64,000 nt of DNA. It comes from Sipunculus nudus (lineage: Eukaryota > Annelida > Sipuncula > Golfingiida > Sipunculidae). Made by a program: the position numbers and the translations under genes. Of the stretch, positions 23,303-36,189 are shown in pieces (position 1 is the first letter of the stretch; each line of letters begins with the position of its first letter). The notes under the pieces are model-generated. The model made no database searches, had not been told where the DNA came from, and was given only the letters and a program-made list of their open reading frames with translations. The DNA lies in the NCBI GenBank assembly GCA_026874595.1, contig CM049309.1, positions 99,001-163,000 of the forward strand, read 5' to 3'.

Positions 23303-24265
23303 AGTGATTTGGCAGGCCTGGAGTAATAATAATCTAAAACATTGTTACACATTACAGGGAATTTCTTGAGGTTCTATTTTGCCTTTGAGGCATTGGTCAG
23401 GTTTAAAGTCATGACCTTCTCTGAACTGGTGATCCTTACCACATATTGCACATGTTCCTCAGATTCTTGCACGGACTTGGGGAGGTGCTGGGAACACACC
23501 GAGTTCCACTGGTTCTGTCTGTTCCTGGTTGCTTTGCAAGCCAGCATCTCAGTAACTGTCATGTTGGCTGATGTTTGGCTTTATGGCTCTCCAAGCAAGC
23601 TGTGTAGTGTTGTTGAATAACCGACTATTTAAATTTATCTTATCATAATAAACTTTAAATTTTCTGTATACATGAAAATCTGAATGAAATATGAAAGGTT
23701 ACATTTGAAGATAATTACAACATTAATTCAAAATTCCAGATCTATTTAAAACAAATATTATATTTGTGCTGTATTAAAAAGTCCCCATTCAAAAAGATTT
23801 TACATCAGTTTGACCTATTATAATTATTAAAAACACTTGTTTATCCTCCAAAATGTGAATTATCTTAAATCAAAACTTTTCCTGTTGAGGTTTTTATCAC
23901 TTGAAACTTATCTTTAAATATAAACTTGCATTTGATGTTCCCAAATATAAAATCAGACCTCAAGATAAACATTTCTCTTGTTCCTGGCAATGCTTAAATT
24001 TATCCCTGGTGTTTTTATCAGTGTTTTTCATTCATCATATGCATATTAGAAATACCGGTATTGGTGTATTTCATTTATTAAAGATTGAACCCTGCAAAAT
24101 TTCCTTTGTAAGAAAGTTTCATATGAGCTATTTTACATTTTGTTTTTCTATTAATGTGACAATATTTAAATATAAAATGAACGCATAACTCCTTTATCTT
24201 ACCCTTATATCAATATATATATACTGGAATATTTAAGCATAATGCACTCTCATTGTCAGTTTTAA
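23303..24265. other. AT-rich DNA, no supported gene
   Basis: A GC-richer patch at 23390-23600 is open on both strands. On the minus strand a short CAICGKDHQF...C stretch looks knuckle-like, but stops flank it. Nothing is assigned. Confidence 0.4.
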
Positions 24266-24316
24266 GCATTTTATTTTCAAATTTTACCTGGGTATCTGTT
24301 TGCCCTGCTGGTAAGA

Positions 24317-24547
24317 CAATGTGATGATACATATCCTGGTCCAACCTGCAGGAACTTTGTCTGTAGATGGCGCCAAGATACCGTCAACAGCATCTTCCTC
24401 CAGAGTAGACCAGCAACTGATCACGCCTGCCCCCTGGTGGCCAACTGCAACACCTTTCAGTTATCATCTGGAACCTTTTATGAATTTCAAAGATATCATC
24501 AAGGAAGTATTCAAAAACATCTGCTGTTGTTTCAAACTTTTTTCTGA
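24317..24547 (+). CDS. Candidate cysteine-rich exon, unknown function
   Basis: An open frame beginning QCDDTYPGPTCRNFVCRW carries six cysteines within about 55 residues, then HACPLVANCNTFQLSSG. The composition and tryptophan/cysteine content look protein-like and unlike the AT-rich flanks. The frame is open from 24266. The cysteine spacing suggests a small secreted domain, but I do not recognise a family. A splice acceptor could be the AG at 24314-24315; the donor is unclear. It may be an exon of an interrupted gene or chance. Confidence 0.3.
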   Translation, partial: QCDDTYPGPTCRNFVCRWRQDTVNSIFLQSRPATDHACPLVANCNTFQLSSGTFYEFQRYHQGSIQKHLLLFQTFF

Positions 24548-24660
24548 ATCCTTAATGCTGATACATGAAACTTTCTTATGATTATGTAGGATTAAATATA
24601 AGCTCTTGTAACCAAAACAGTACGTTATTCCCCTGTAGTTCATTTTGCTCTCTCTCTTTC

Positions 24661-24662
<2 letters not shown>

Positions 24663-24693
<31 letters not shown>
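24663..24693. repeat. (CA)n microsatellite
   Basis: About 15 uninterrupted CA units. Confidence 0.95.
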
Positions 24694-24695
<2 letters not shown>

Positions 24696-24884
24696 ATTTG
24701 GTTCATACAGAAATACAGATACATGCAACAGCTGACAACCCTTACCAACATGTACACATAAGGATAAATATGTTAAAGACCTGATATAAACACCAACCTT
24801 TATGGATATACACAAAGAACTTTCATAACTCAAAATAAAAAGAGCACTGCAAACATGCATAATACGCTCATTTTGGATCTGGTG

Positions 24885-25085
24885 ACTTGTGACCTCATTA
24901 AATATGCATTGGTTTTTGTTTTTGAACATGTAATTCACGAGAGAAACTATTGGTAAATATGTATGAGCTTCATGTAAATCCAAAGGATTTTTCTAAGTCA
25001 CCAAGGTACCTCAAAAGTGCGGTGACCTCTGACCTCATTAAATATGCCTGAATTTTGATGAGAGTGTAAATCAGGTGAGATAGTC
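24885..25085. repeat. Two-copy direct repeat
   Basis: TGACCTCATTAAATATGC occurs twice (near 24890 and 25030) with similar preceding GGTGAC, about 140 bp apart. Confidence 0.6.
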
Positions 25086-25184
25086 TTTTGGTTAATACTA
25101 TAAATTCAGAAATTTTAGTAGGGATTTTATTTTTTGTGGTTTTCAAAGATCAAGGTTTCCACAAATTCAAGATTCCAACGATAA

Positions 25185-28079
25185 AACAAGGGACCCATGG
25201 GTCACATCGCTCAGCTGAATTTTGGAAAATATTAGTAACTGCAAAATATTTTTATTTCTTTTGGTTTTTCATGTATATTATCATTTGAAAAGCTACAAGG
25301 AAATGGCCCTGCAAAAACGAAACTGTAAATCACAGGATAATGGACAAGAGCTAAACCATTTAAGTGATGCACCAAGGGAAACAAGTGACCCATGAGTCAT
25401 GACGCTCAGCTGACTGACATGTTGATAATTAATGTCCTTGCACAGACAACCAATTAAAATAGGTGGCATCATTGTTCATGCATATTAGCTTAAGTACATC
25501 AAGACACATAAGCACAACAAATTTGATGACAATCCAACCAGCCTTTCATGAGGAATCTGGCAATTTGTGTGTATTTTGCATTATTTCTGGGGTGCTCAAA
25601 CATACCCCAAAACTCGTAGAATATAGGTCACTGTGACCCAATTTCATGTTTTGGAGAGAACTTCTGAGGAACTCTCAGGATGTCAAGTTAGAAGGTTCTG
25701 GGCCCCTTGGTTATGATTTATGCCCTACTTTAGTATCAAATTTTCAATTATTCTGGGGGTACTTCTGAGCCCCATAGCTCGGACAATATGGGCGACAGAG
25801 ACCTAATTTCAGATTTCCAAGGAGACTTTTCAACGGCCTCCCAGCATGTCATAAAGTAGATTCAAGGTCTAGTCGTTACGATTTGTGCCCTATTAATGAC
25901 CGCATCTTTAAAGGTCACAAAATTAGATAAAACAAGGGACCCATGGGTCACGGCGCTCAGCTGTTATATATGATAAAAAATTTGATTCAGGAAAGAGACA
26001 CATGCTTGTTTTGTGTGGTAATAAATATAAGCTTTATTATGAGTTGTCGGTGTTTAGCTTATGTATGATTTTGATAGTATCTTTGGAGGCAGGGGAGAGG
26101 ATTGATTTCATTTATTTCATTAACAAATGGAGTGCTATTGTCACACAGATTTTGACTTGGCCATATATCTTACAAGCAGCACATATTATAAAAGAGTTTA
26201 ACTATTTATTTAAATTTAATAACAAATATTGTGCAAATATAATTTTTATTAAAAAACAAGGGACCCATGGGTCACGGCGCTCAGCTGATCGTGATTGGAC
26301 TATAAATGTTTCTCCACTGTGATACTATATCAAGTCGATAAAGCTTATGAATATAATGGACATGTTGGGCTATTATAAAGGAATGTAATGTAATATGTGG
26401 GTAAATGATAAATGAAATTACCTGACTGGTTGATTAATAGAGTAAAATATAGTGGTTTATTTTTTATTTATTTAGGAGGGGTTGAAAAATGTGATATATT
26501 TGAGCAAATATGAATGCAATGACAGCAGTAATAAGCAGTAGTAGAATGATGATAAGGCTGTTTGTTGAAGGATGTAAAGTGTATGGTAGTCTGCAGGCTT
26601 TCAATTTGACAGATATGATGTTATGATTAACTATGCTGATGAAGTGATTTATGAATTTGTGACTGTATGAAACAATATCTCTTTAGTCTTGACAAGGTAC
26701 ATTATTGTGATGCCCACTATGTCTACATATTACACAATATTGACATAATTTCTGGCATGTACCAGGAAAAAATCAAGAAAGCTATCCAGGATGTATACGC
26801 ATGCCGAATTACAGGTAATTTGGTCAAACCACTGCAGAGATATGAGTGATTTTAACCCAAGGCAGACAAACAGATGGACACTGTGAAAAAATGGGTGCAG
26901 GTGGGGCCACCATTTTTGTGTATGTTATAAAGCTATCCAAGGGCTACATTTGTGTAAAAAATTTTCCTGATTGGTCAAATGGTTCCAAAGATATAAGCAA
27001 TAATGTCTGCAGCGTGAACGTGAATGTAGGTGGCGCCACTTGTCATAAAATCAAGAAAGCTATCCAGGATGTATACGCATGCCAAATTACAGGTAATTTG
27101 GTCAAACCACTGCAGAGATATGAGTGATTTTAACCCAAGGCAGACAAACAGATGGACACTGAGCAAAAATGGGTGCAGGTGGCCCCACCATTTTTGTGTA
27201 TGTTATAAAGCTATCCAAGGGCTACATTTGTGTAAAAAAAATTACCGATTGGTTGAACGAGTCCGGAGATAGAAGCATGGATGTCTACAGCATGAATGTG
27301 AATGTAGGTGGCGCCACCTGTCATAAAATCAAGAAAGCTATGCGGGATGTATACGCATGCCGAATTTCAGGTAATTTGGTCAAACCACTGCAGAGATATG
27401 AGTGATTTTAACCTAAGGCAGACAAACAGATGGACGCTGTGCAAAAATGGGTGCAGATGGTGCCACCATTTTTGTGTATGTTATAAAGCTATCCAAGGGC
27501 TACATTTGAAGGTTCCAATTTTATATTTTTGCCAATATTTAAACAAATTTAACAGATTTTGATCTAATTTTTGTTATACAATTAAATTTTGAAGTTGTAT
27601 CACTGAAAAAAAGTCCCTACCTTTAACACTTTTGGTCTTAAGTGACCAAATATCTTCCTGATTTTTTTACAAAGTCAATTATGTTTGGGCCCATAACTTT
27701 TTCAAATTAAATAATACTGACTTATTATCTGGCATGTACATAGGAACTATATAGAGGAATATTTATTGTAAATATGAAGAAAACCAGATGAGTGGTTTTG
27801 ATATTAGGCAGTCCTGAAGTGTAAAAATAGATTTCTAATATAAATTGAGGTTTTTCCTTAATATCTTGTAGGAGCGAAGTCCTATTGACCCAATTTACCT
27901 CATGGTAGGAGATTTTGGGGACATCTAACTGTATGCCGAATTTCAGATTCGTAGGTCCAACGGTGTCAAAACGTGCCAGTCTTACGGACAGACGGACGGA
28001 CGGACAGACAGACGGACGGACGACGGACAATAGACCACGACTATAGCTCAGATGACTTATAATCAGCTGAGCTAAAAAA
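25185..28079 (+). mobile_element. Cluster of nested or truncated HINE-like elements (D)
   Basis: Four left ends of the ACAAGNGACCCATGGGTCA type are seen at about 25185, 25378, 25930 and 26254, but only one right end (hairpin 28046-28072, preceded by a GGAC tract from about 27985). Internal ~274-bp monomers occupy 26760-27510. The last ~500 bp belong to the AT-rich module also seen at 29640-30173. DNA between 26310 and 26760 is AT-rich without recognisable content. Confidence 0.7.
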
Positions 28080-28147
28080 TAATAAGAAAATCATATGAAT
28101 TTTTAAAATAAAATATAACTGAAATGATTATTGAAATAATATTATAG

Positions 28148-28179
28148 AATATATTCATGAATGCATTCATGAATATATT
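28148..28179. other. 32-bp perfect palindrome
   Basis: The two 16-bp arms (AATATATTCATGAATG and its reverse complement) meet without a spacer. Confidence 0.95.
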
Positions 28180-28984
28180 TTGAAAGTATCTGCACTGGTA
28201 TTCAAATACTTTCATTTTTACCTGAATTCCCATTCTTATGCAATAAAATTTTTTAATGCAGTACATATTCATATTCGTATTCAAATACATTTGCAAAGCA
28301 TTCGCACCATGTCTAGTATTTATTCAGTTTTAGCCAAACAAAGATGTTGAGAATCCAGAATATACAAAATTCACAAATTTAAATAATGATCATAAGTACC
28401 TGGTTTTATGGCTTTTATTTATATTAAAAAAAATAAATGTAATATATTCTCTTTGGACTACTTTCACATCAATCTACACATTAGACACAGTAGGAATCTA
28501 GATTAATATTATCAACTGCATCTTTGTCTATCATGAATTTCCTTCATAAGATCCCTAATGATTAGTAATGAATAATATGATTTATTTTTTTATCATTAAA
28601 ATTTCACTGAAAAATACCATAGGCGACTGCATGGTGTTATTTGGAATAACATTGACACTGACATTCTATCCATTCATACAAGATTCTTACATCATCAGTA
28701 ACTGCAAGTTAATTTTCTGTTACTCATCAACTAACAAATTCCTTTTCTATTAATTTTTCTTTAATTTGTTTAAAAAACCAATACAAAATTATTAATTTAT
28801 TTTTTATTGTTATGTTGTTTTGAATACTAGATGAGTTGGGTTGGACACCTGGATCAACTGTGGCTGGGCCTTAGCTGCCTGGCTGCCCCAGTGTATGCTT
28901 CGCTCAAGCATGCATAATCTGATGAAAGGTCAACAAGGTCAACATACAGGTTACTGAAGAGGGGCTGGATTAAGCCTGGGTCTG
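28180..28984. other. AT-rich DNA, nothing recognised
   Basis: A GC-richer patch at 28835-28980 shows no frame or repeat match I can name. Confidence 0.5.
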
Positions 28985-30173
28985 ACATGGTCTCATATAA
29001 ACATTAATAAAAGCTACAATATTTGGCCAATTTCTTTCAGCTTTCTAAACTACAAAGATGAAATCCTTATGTGTGCATGATATGAAAATTATATCAACAA
29101 TGCTCTCAGGAAACAAACGTGCCATTGTCAAAGTTGGGCAAAATTTAAGGTACTAATTTTATATTTACACTAATAACTTATAAAATTTGAAAAATTCAGA
29201 ACTAATTTTTGGTATTCAATTGAATCTTGATTAAATAATGTTACATCCCTGACAAAAAATCTCTAGCTTCAGTAACCCTCTTGTTAAGGGAGTAAATATA
29301 TTTCTTGATTTTTTAAAAAGTGCATTATGTTTGGGCCCATAACTTAAAACAATTACACAATACTGACATCATTTCTGGCATGTGCATAGCAAATGTATAG
29401 AAAAACATGTATATTATATATGATTAAAGTCAGATCAGTGGTTTTGATATTAGGCAGTCTTACAGTGTAACAATGGGTTTTTAATGGAAAAATGAAGTTT
29501 TTCATTAATATTTCGAAGGATTTAAGTCCTAGTGATAAAATTCTTTGCATGGTAGGGGATTTTGGAGACATCTAACTGTATGCTAAATTTAAGGAACTTA
29601 GAGCTGAAGCTTGGGAGCTGAGCTTTAGCAAACTGCATAACACTAGCTTGATGTAAACTTGATGTGACATGGTGCTTGAAAACTTGAATAAAATCTACAG
29701 TTTTTGATCAACTGGTTTCAAATTTTTGGTGATAACAGATAAAATGCTAACAAAAACATGCTGTGAAAATTAAATCCACAGTACTTACAGGAAAAAAAAC
29801 ATGCCATGGTCAAACTTGGGCAAAATTTAAGGTACCAATTTTATATTTTTGCCAATATTTAAAAACATTTAACAGATTTTTTTATCTAATTTTTGGTATA
29901 CAATTAAATTTTGATCTATTAAAGTTGTATTACTGAAAAAAAGTCCCTACCTTTAACACTTTTGGTCTTAAGTGACCAAATTTCTTTCCTGATTTTTTTA
30001 CAAAGTCCATTATGTTTTGGCCCATAACTTTTTTAAATTAAATAATACTGACTTAATTTCTGACATGTACATAGGAACTATATAGAGGAATATTTATGGT
30101 AAATATGAAGAAAACCAGATGAGTGGTTTTGATATTAGACAGTCCTGAAGTGTGAAAATAGATTTCTAATAAA
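28985..30173 (+). mobile_element. AT-rich HINE-type modules; left part of an element split by insertion
   Basis: Two diverged ~600-bp modules (about 28985-29590 and 29640-30173) share AACTTGAATAAAA, GTTTTGATATTAG and GGCCCATAACTT. The second stops in mid-module at 30173 and resumes at 33523 with GAGGTTTATCCTTAATATCT, as shown by the uninterrupted versions near 27840 and 37420. Confidence 0.75.
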
Positions 30174-33100
30174 AACAAGTGACCCAGGGGTCATGATGCT
30201 CAGCTGACCAGGAAGACATTGACAAAAGTAATTTTATCATCTGAATGTCAAATTTGAATGAAATACTTTTTCCAAACTAGACCTTTTGTACAAAATCATC
30301 CAATATTCATTGGGGTACTTGGGAGCTCTGTAGCATGAAGGATATGGGTAACAGACACCTATTTTCAAGGTTTACAAGATATGACTTTTCAGGGGTCTCC
30401 CAGCATGTCAAAAAATAAAATTCTAGGTCCAGTTATTATGATTTGTGCCCTGTTAACAAATCCAAATGTTTATTCTGGGGGGTATTTCAAAGCCGCATAG
30501 GATGAAGGATATGGGTAACAGAGATGTAATTTCAGGTGCACAAGGAGACTTTTCAGGGGCCTCCCAGCATATCAAGAAAGGAGATTCTAGGTCAAGTCAT
30601 TATAATTTGTGCTCTGTTAACAGATGACCAAATCTTTATTCTGGGGAGTACTTCGGAGCCCCAGAGCATGAAGGATATGGGTAACAGGGACCTTATTTCG
30701 GGATAACATGTAGACCTTTTATGGGCTTCCCTGGAGGTGAGGACAGAAGATTCTAGGTCCAGTCATTATGATTTGTGCCCTGTTAATATATGACCAAATC
30801 TTGATTCTGGGGGGTACTTCAGGGCCCCATAGCTCACAGAATATGGGTAACAGGGACCTTATTTCGGGTTTCCATGTAGACCTTTTATGGGCTTCCCTGG
30901 AGGTGAGGACAGAAGATTCTAGGTCCAGTCATTATGATTTGTGCCCTGTTTACAGATGACCAAATGTTTAAAGATCACAAAAGTAGAGAAAAAAAATCGT
31001 AAAAAATAAAAAAAATATAGGTGGCGCCACCAATCTCCAGAAATTGATGAAACACTCCATGATCAATATCCATGCTAAGAATCATGGTGATTAATGCATA
31101 AGTTATTCAGATACTTGAGCTTTTGTATTAAATTTTGCATTATTCTGGGGGGTACTTCAGAACCCCATAGCTCAAAGAATATAGGTCACAGTGACCTAAT
31201 TTCAGGTTTACAAGGAGAATTTCCATAGTCCTCCCAGGATTTCAAGTAAGAAGATTCCCGGTCTAGCGGTTACGATTTGTGCCCTGTTAACAGACAGACG
31301 CCTGGATGGCCGGACGGACGACGGACAAAAGGTGATCCCTACAGCTCAGATGACTTTCAGTCAGCTGAGCTAAAAATTGAAAAAATACAGGTGGCGCCAC
31401 CAGAATGCAGAAACTGATGAAACATTTCATGATCAATATCCATGCAAAGAATCATGGTGATCAATATAATAATTGTTCAGATACTTGAGCTTTTGTATCA
31501 AATTTTCCATTATTCTGGGGGGTTCTTCGGAGCCCCATAGCTCAGAGGTTATGGGTAACAGAGACCTAATTTCAAGTTTTTAAGGAAACTTTTCATGGGC
31601 CTCTCAGGATGTCAAGAGAGAAGATTCTAGGTCCAGTTGTTACAATTTGTGCCATGTTAACAGATGACCGCATCTTATGAGGTCTCAAAAATAGAGAAAA
31701 AAATTCGTAAAAATAAAAAAAATACAGGTGGCGCCACCATACTGCAGAAACTGATGACACATTCCATGATCAATATCCATGCAAAGAATCATGGTGATCA
31801 CTGCAATAGTTGTTTAGATACTTGAGGTTTTGTATCAAATTGTCCATTATTCTGAGGGATACTTCAGATGACTTACAGTCAGCTGAGCTAAAAACACTAA
31901 ATGGTCAATATCCATGCAAAGAATCATGATGATCTCCGTATTAGTTGTTCAGATACTTCAGCTTTTGTATCAAATTGTCCATTATTCTGAGGGATACTTC
32001 AGAGTCCTATAGCTTGAAGGATATGGGTAACAGAGACCTAATTTCAAGTTTCCACAGGCACTCTTCATGGGCCTCCTTGCATGACAAGAATGAAGTTTCT
32101 AGGTCCAGTTGTTGCAATTTGTACCCTCTTGATAGATAACATAGGTGGCTCCACCAGTCTGCAGGAACTGATGGAACATCTCATAATCAATATGTTTGCC
32201 AAAAATCATGACCATCAGTGATGTAGTTATTGAGATATTGAAATTTTTGTGTGAAATTTTTGACTACTCTGGGGGGGTACTTTGGGGCCCCATTGCTCGA
32301 AGGATATGGGTAACAGAGACCTAATTTCTGGTTTCCATGGAGACTTTTCATAGGTCTTCTAGTGTGTTGAGAATGAAGATTCTAGGTCCAGTCGTTACTA
32401 TTTGTGCCATGCTTACAGATGACAGCATCCTTAAAGGTCTCAAAAATAGAGGAAAAAATCGTAAAAAATCAAACAATACAGGTGGCGCCACAAGTCTGCA
32501 GGAACTGATGGAACATTTCATAATCAATATGTATGCCAAAAATCATGACCATCAGTGATGTAGTTATTGAGATATTGAAGTTTTTGTATGAAATTTTTTA
32601 CTTTTTTGGGGGGTACTTTGGGGCTTCATAGCTTGAAGAATATGGGTAACAGAGACATAATTTCTGGTTTCCATGGAGACTTTTCATAGGTCTCTCAGTG
32701 TGTTAAGAATGAAGATTCTAGGTCCAGTCTTTATGATTTGTGCCTTGTGAACAGATGTTTACATTTTGAAAGGTCTCAAAAATAGAGAAAAAAATTCGTA
32801 AAAAATTGAACGATACAAGTGGCGCCACCAGTCTGCAGGAAGTGATGGAACATCTCATGATCAATATATATGACAAAAATCATGACCATCAGTCAAGTAT
32901 TTAATGAGTTATTGAAGTTTTTGTTTGAAATTTTTTACTTTTCTGGGGGTAGTTTGGGGCCCCATAGCTGGAAGGATATGGGTAACAGAGACCTAATTTC
33001 TGGTTTCCATGGAGACTTTTCATAGGTCTCTCAGTGTGTCGAGAATGAAGATTCTAAGTCCAGTCATTACGATTTGTGCCTTGTTAACAGATGTTCACAT

Positions 33101-33522
33101 TTTTAAAGGTCTCAAAAATAGAGAAAAAAATTCGTAAAAAATCGAAAAATACAGGTGGCGCCACCAGTCTTCAGTAAAACTGATGGAACCTCTCATAATC
33201 AATATGTATGCCAGAAATCATGACCATCAGTCAAGTTGTTAATGAGATATTGAAGTTTTTGTATGAAATTTTGGACTTTTCTGGGGGGTACTTTGGGGCC
33301 CCATAGCTCGAAGATATGGGTAACAGAGACCTAATTTCTGGTTTCCAAGGAGATTTTTCATGGACCTCCCAGGATGTCAAGTAAGAAGATTCCAGTTCTA
33401 GCGGTTACCATTTGTGCCTGGTTAAAGGACAGACAGACGGACAGACAGACAGACAGACAGACGGACGACGGACAAAGAGTGATCGCTATAGCTCAGATGA
33501 CTTTCAGTCAGCTGAGCTAAAA
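30174..33522 (+). mobile_element. HINE/Helitron-like element, copy E, inserted in an older element
   Basis: It starts ACAAGTGACCCAGGGGTCAT and GCTCAGCTGA and ends with the GGAC tract (33420-33475), hairpin (33491-33517) and TAAAA. It contains ~338-bp monomers and two extra copies of the right-end hairpin (31344-31370 and about 31864-31889). Both ends abut the split host module exactly. Confidence 0.85.
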
Positions 33523-33757
33523 ATGAGGTTTATCCTTAATATCTCGAATGAACCAAGTCCTATTGACCATATTTTCGGCATGGTAGGAGATTTTTGGGAC
33601 ATCTAACTGTATGGCAAACTTCAGATCCGTAGGTCCAATGGTGTTGAAACGTGCCAGTCTTACAGACAGACATCTGGTCAAACGGACGGACAGACAGACG
33701 ACGGACAATTGACCACGAGTATAACTCAGATGACTTATAGTCAGCCGAGCCGAAAAA
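33523..33757 (+). mobile_element. Right part of the split AT-rich HINE-type element
   Basis: It resumes the module interrupted at 30173 and ends with a GGAC tract (33675-33710), a hairpin (33724-33750, one mismatch pair) and GAAAAA. Confidence 0.75.
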
Positions 33758-34684
33758 TTGTGAAAAATAAAAAAAATACAGGTGGCGCCACCAGTCTGCA
33801 GAAACTGATGAAACACTCAATGATCAATATCCATGCAAATAATCATAGTTATCAATGCATTAGTTGTTCAGATACTTGAGCTTTTGTATCAAATTTTCCA
33901 ATATTCTGGAGTGGGGATGGGGGGTGGTACTTTGAAGCCCCATAGCTCACAGGTTTTGGGTAACAGAGACCTAATTCCAGTTTTCCAAGGAGACTTTTCA
34001 TGGGTCTCCCTGCATGTCGAGACAGATCATTCAGTCACTAATTTAGATTTATGCCCTATTAACAGATGAAGGCATCTTTTAAGGTCTCAAAAATAGAGGA
34101 AAAAATTGTTAAAAAAATTGAAAAAAAAATACAGGTGGCACTGCAAGTCTGCAGAAACGTATGAAACACTCCATGGTCATATTCATTAAAAGAATCATGG
34201 TGATAAAAGCATAACTTGTTCAGATACTTGAGCTTTTGTATCAAATTTTCCATTATTCTGGGGGGTACTTTGAAACCCCATAGCTCACAGGTTTTGGACA
34301 ACAGAGACCTTATTTTAGGTTTCCAAGGAGACTTTTTCTAGGCCTCCTTGCATGTCAAGAAAGAAGATTCTAGGTCCAGTCTTTACGATTTTTGCCCTGT
34401 TAACAGATGAATGCATCTTTAAAGGTCTAAAAAATAGAGAAAAAAGCTTAAAAATTGAAAAAATACAGGTGGCACCACCAGTAACGAATATGGGTAACAG
34501 AGACATAATTCCAGGTTTCCAAGGAGATTTTTCATGGACCTCTCTGGATATCATGTTAGAAGATTCCTGGTCCAACGGTTACGTTTTGTGCCCTGTTAAC
34601 GGACGGACAGACACAGACAGACAGACGGATGACGGACAAAGAGTGATTGCTATACCTCAGATGACTTTCAGTCAGCTGAGCAAA
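33758..34684 (+). mobile_element. HINE-like fragment, right-end type
   Basis: ~338-bp type monomers with GGTGGCGCCACC (33781) and a deletion near 34485, then a GGAC tract (34600-34640) and a hairpin ending at 34679. No left end is present. AT-rich module sequence resumes directly after it. Confidence 0.7.
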
Positions 34685-34990
34685 CAATTTATCAGATTTT
34701 GATCTAGTTTTTGTTATACAATTAAATTTTGATTAACTAAAGTTGTATTGCTGAAAATAAGGCCCTAGGTTTTTGTCTTAAGTGACCAAATATCTTCCCT
34801 GATTTTTTTACAGAGTCCATTATGTTTTGGCCCGTAACTTTTTTAAATTATATAATACAGACTTAATTTCTGGCATGTACATATGAACTATATAGAGGAA
34901 TTATGGTAAATATGAAGAAGACCAGATGAGTGATTTTGATATTAGGCAGTCCTGAAGTATGAAAATAGACCTGTAATAGAAACACAGCTG
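34685..34990 (+). repeat. Truncated AT-rich HINE module
   Basis: Matches the middle of the module at 29860-30170 (TGATCTAGTTTTTGTTATAC, GTGATTTTGATATTAGGCAG). Neither end is present. Confidence 0.7.
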
Positions 34991-35139
34991 TATTTATTTT
35001 TTCTAAATATATATATTTAAATTTGCAAAATAATAAATATCTGAAAATTACACTTGATTCAGGATTGGAAAAGTTGAATACATTGGATCAGGAAACAGCA
35101 ATCGGTTAAAGTGGCAATGATCAGGGTATTAAACAGCAC

Positions 35140-35720
35140 AAAAACAAGTAAAAGAATAACAGGTGGCGCCACAAGTTTCTGGTACATGACAATACTAGCC
35201 AAGATCTTCGGTCAAGTTAATTTTTGGACCAACTCATGCATCCCTTATTGAGATATAAATGATTTTGTGTTATTTTTCAATATATGGCAATATTCAAGGT
35301 CAAGGCCACTCTCATAGGAAAGGTCTGACCCCAAATTAAATAAACATCATCCCATAACCCATATCTAGATATATATGAGTAATATAAAAGAAATCTGTCC
35401 ATTAGTTTTTGACTGATAATGCTCACAGTACTGTCAAGTGGCAATTTTTGGGGTATTAAAAGGCACAAAAACAAGTAAAGAATAAAAAGTGGCGCCACCA
35501 GTTTCTGGAACATGACAACCCTATCCATGAACTTCAATCAACTAGATCTATACATATACCAAGTTTGGTAAAGATCCTTGAAATATTTTTTGAGTTATCG
35601 CGCTCACAAGATTTATATGCTTGGGCGGCTGGACAGGTATGAAAACATAGTATCCCCCCCGACTTTGTCTGGGGATACAATATTAGGTGGCACCACCAGT
35701 TTCTGGAACTGTTTCATTCT
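35140..35720 (+). repeat. ~330-bp repeat family with GGTGGCGCCAC
   Basis: Two and a half monomers share GGTGGCGCCAC(C)AGTTTCTGG, with CATGACAA following in two of them, and GCACAAAAACAAGTAAA. A CCCCGACTTTGTCTGGGGA inverted pair lies near 35660. It differs in body from the 338-bp and 274-bp families. Confidence 0.7.
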
Positions 35721-35947
35721 ACTGAGCCAATAAAAAAATAACAATATTTGCATTTATTCCTTTTTTTCATTACATAATTTTTATCCAGGTTTATGAATGT
35801 TACTATGAATTTACAGTATAACATACATGTGATTGTGAATATTTCAGTTGATTCACATTTCTAAATTGCATCAACATTTATAGCTAATGTATCTAGTTTA
35901 TAGTACCTGTCAACAGAATGGGATGGAGGGAGGAAGGGAGGCAATAA

Positions 35948-36096
35948 GGGTGAGAGAGAGAGAGAGAAAGAGAGAGATGGAGAGAGGAAGAGAAAAAGCA
36001 GAGCAGAGAGGGAGAGAGAGAGAGAGAGAGAGAGAGAAAGGGAGAGCTGGACAGCCAGAGAGAGAGAGAGAGAGGGAAAGAGAGAGAGAAAGAGAG
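35948..36096. repeat. (GA)n-rich low-complexity tract
   Basis: Interrupted GA repeats; arginine/glutamate or serine/leucine open frames here are artefacts. Confidence 0.95.
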
Positions 36097-36189
36097 GCTC
36101 TCTGGAAATTACTGCCTGACCCAGACACTCACAGTGGCAGTAGGTCAGACCTGAAGGTGTAATGTAACTGCCCAGTACACTGCATTTAT

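Noticed and set aside
23374-23620. Zinc-knuckle-like CAICGKDHQF on the minus strand as a gag relic
   Set aside because: Stops lie on both sides and no other retroelement sequence is nearby.
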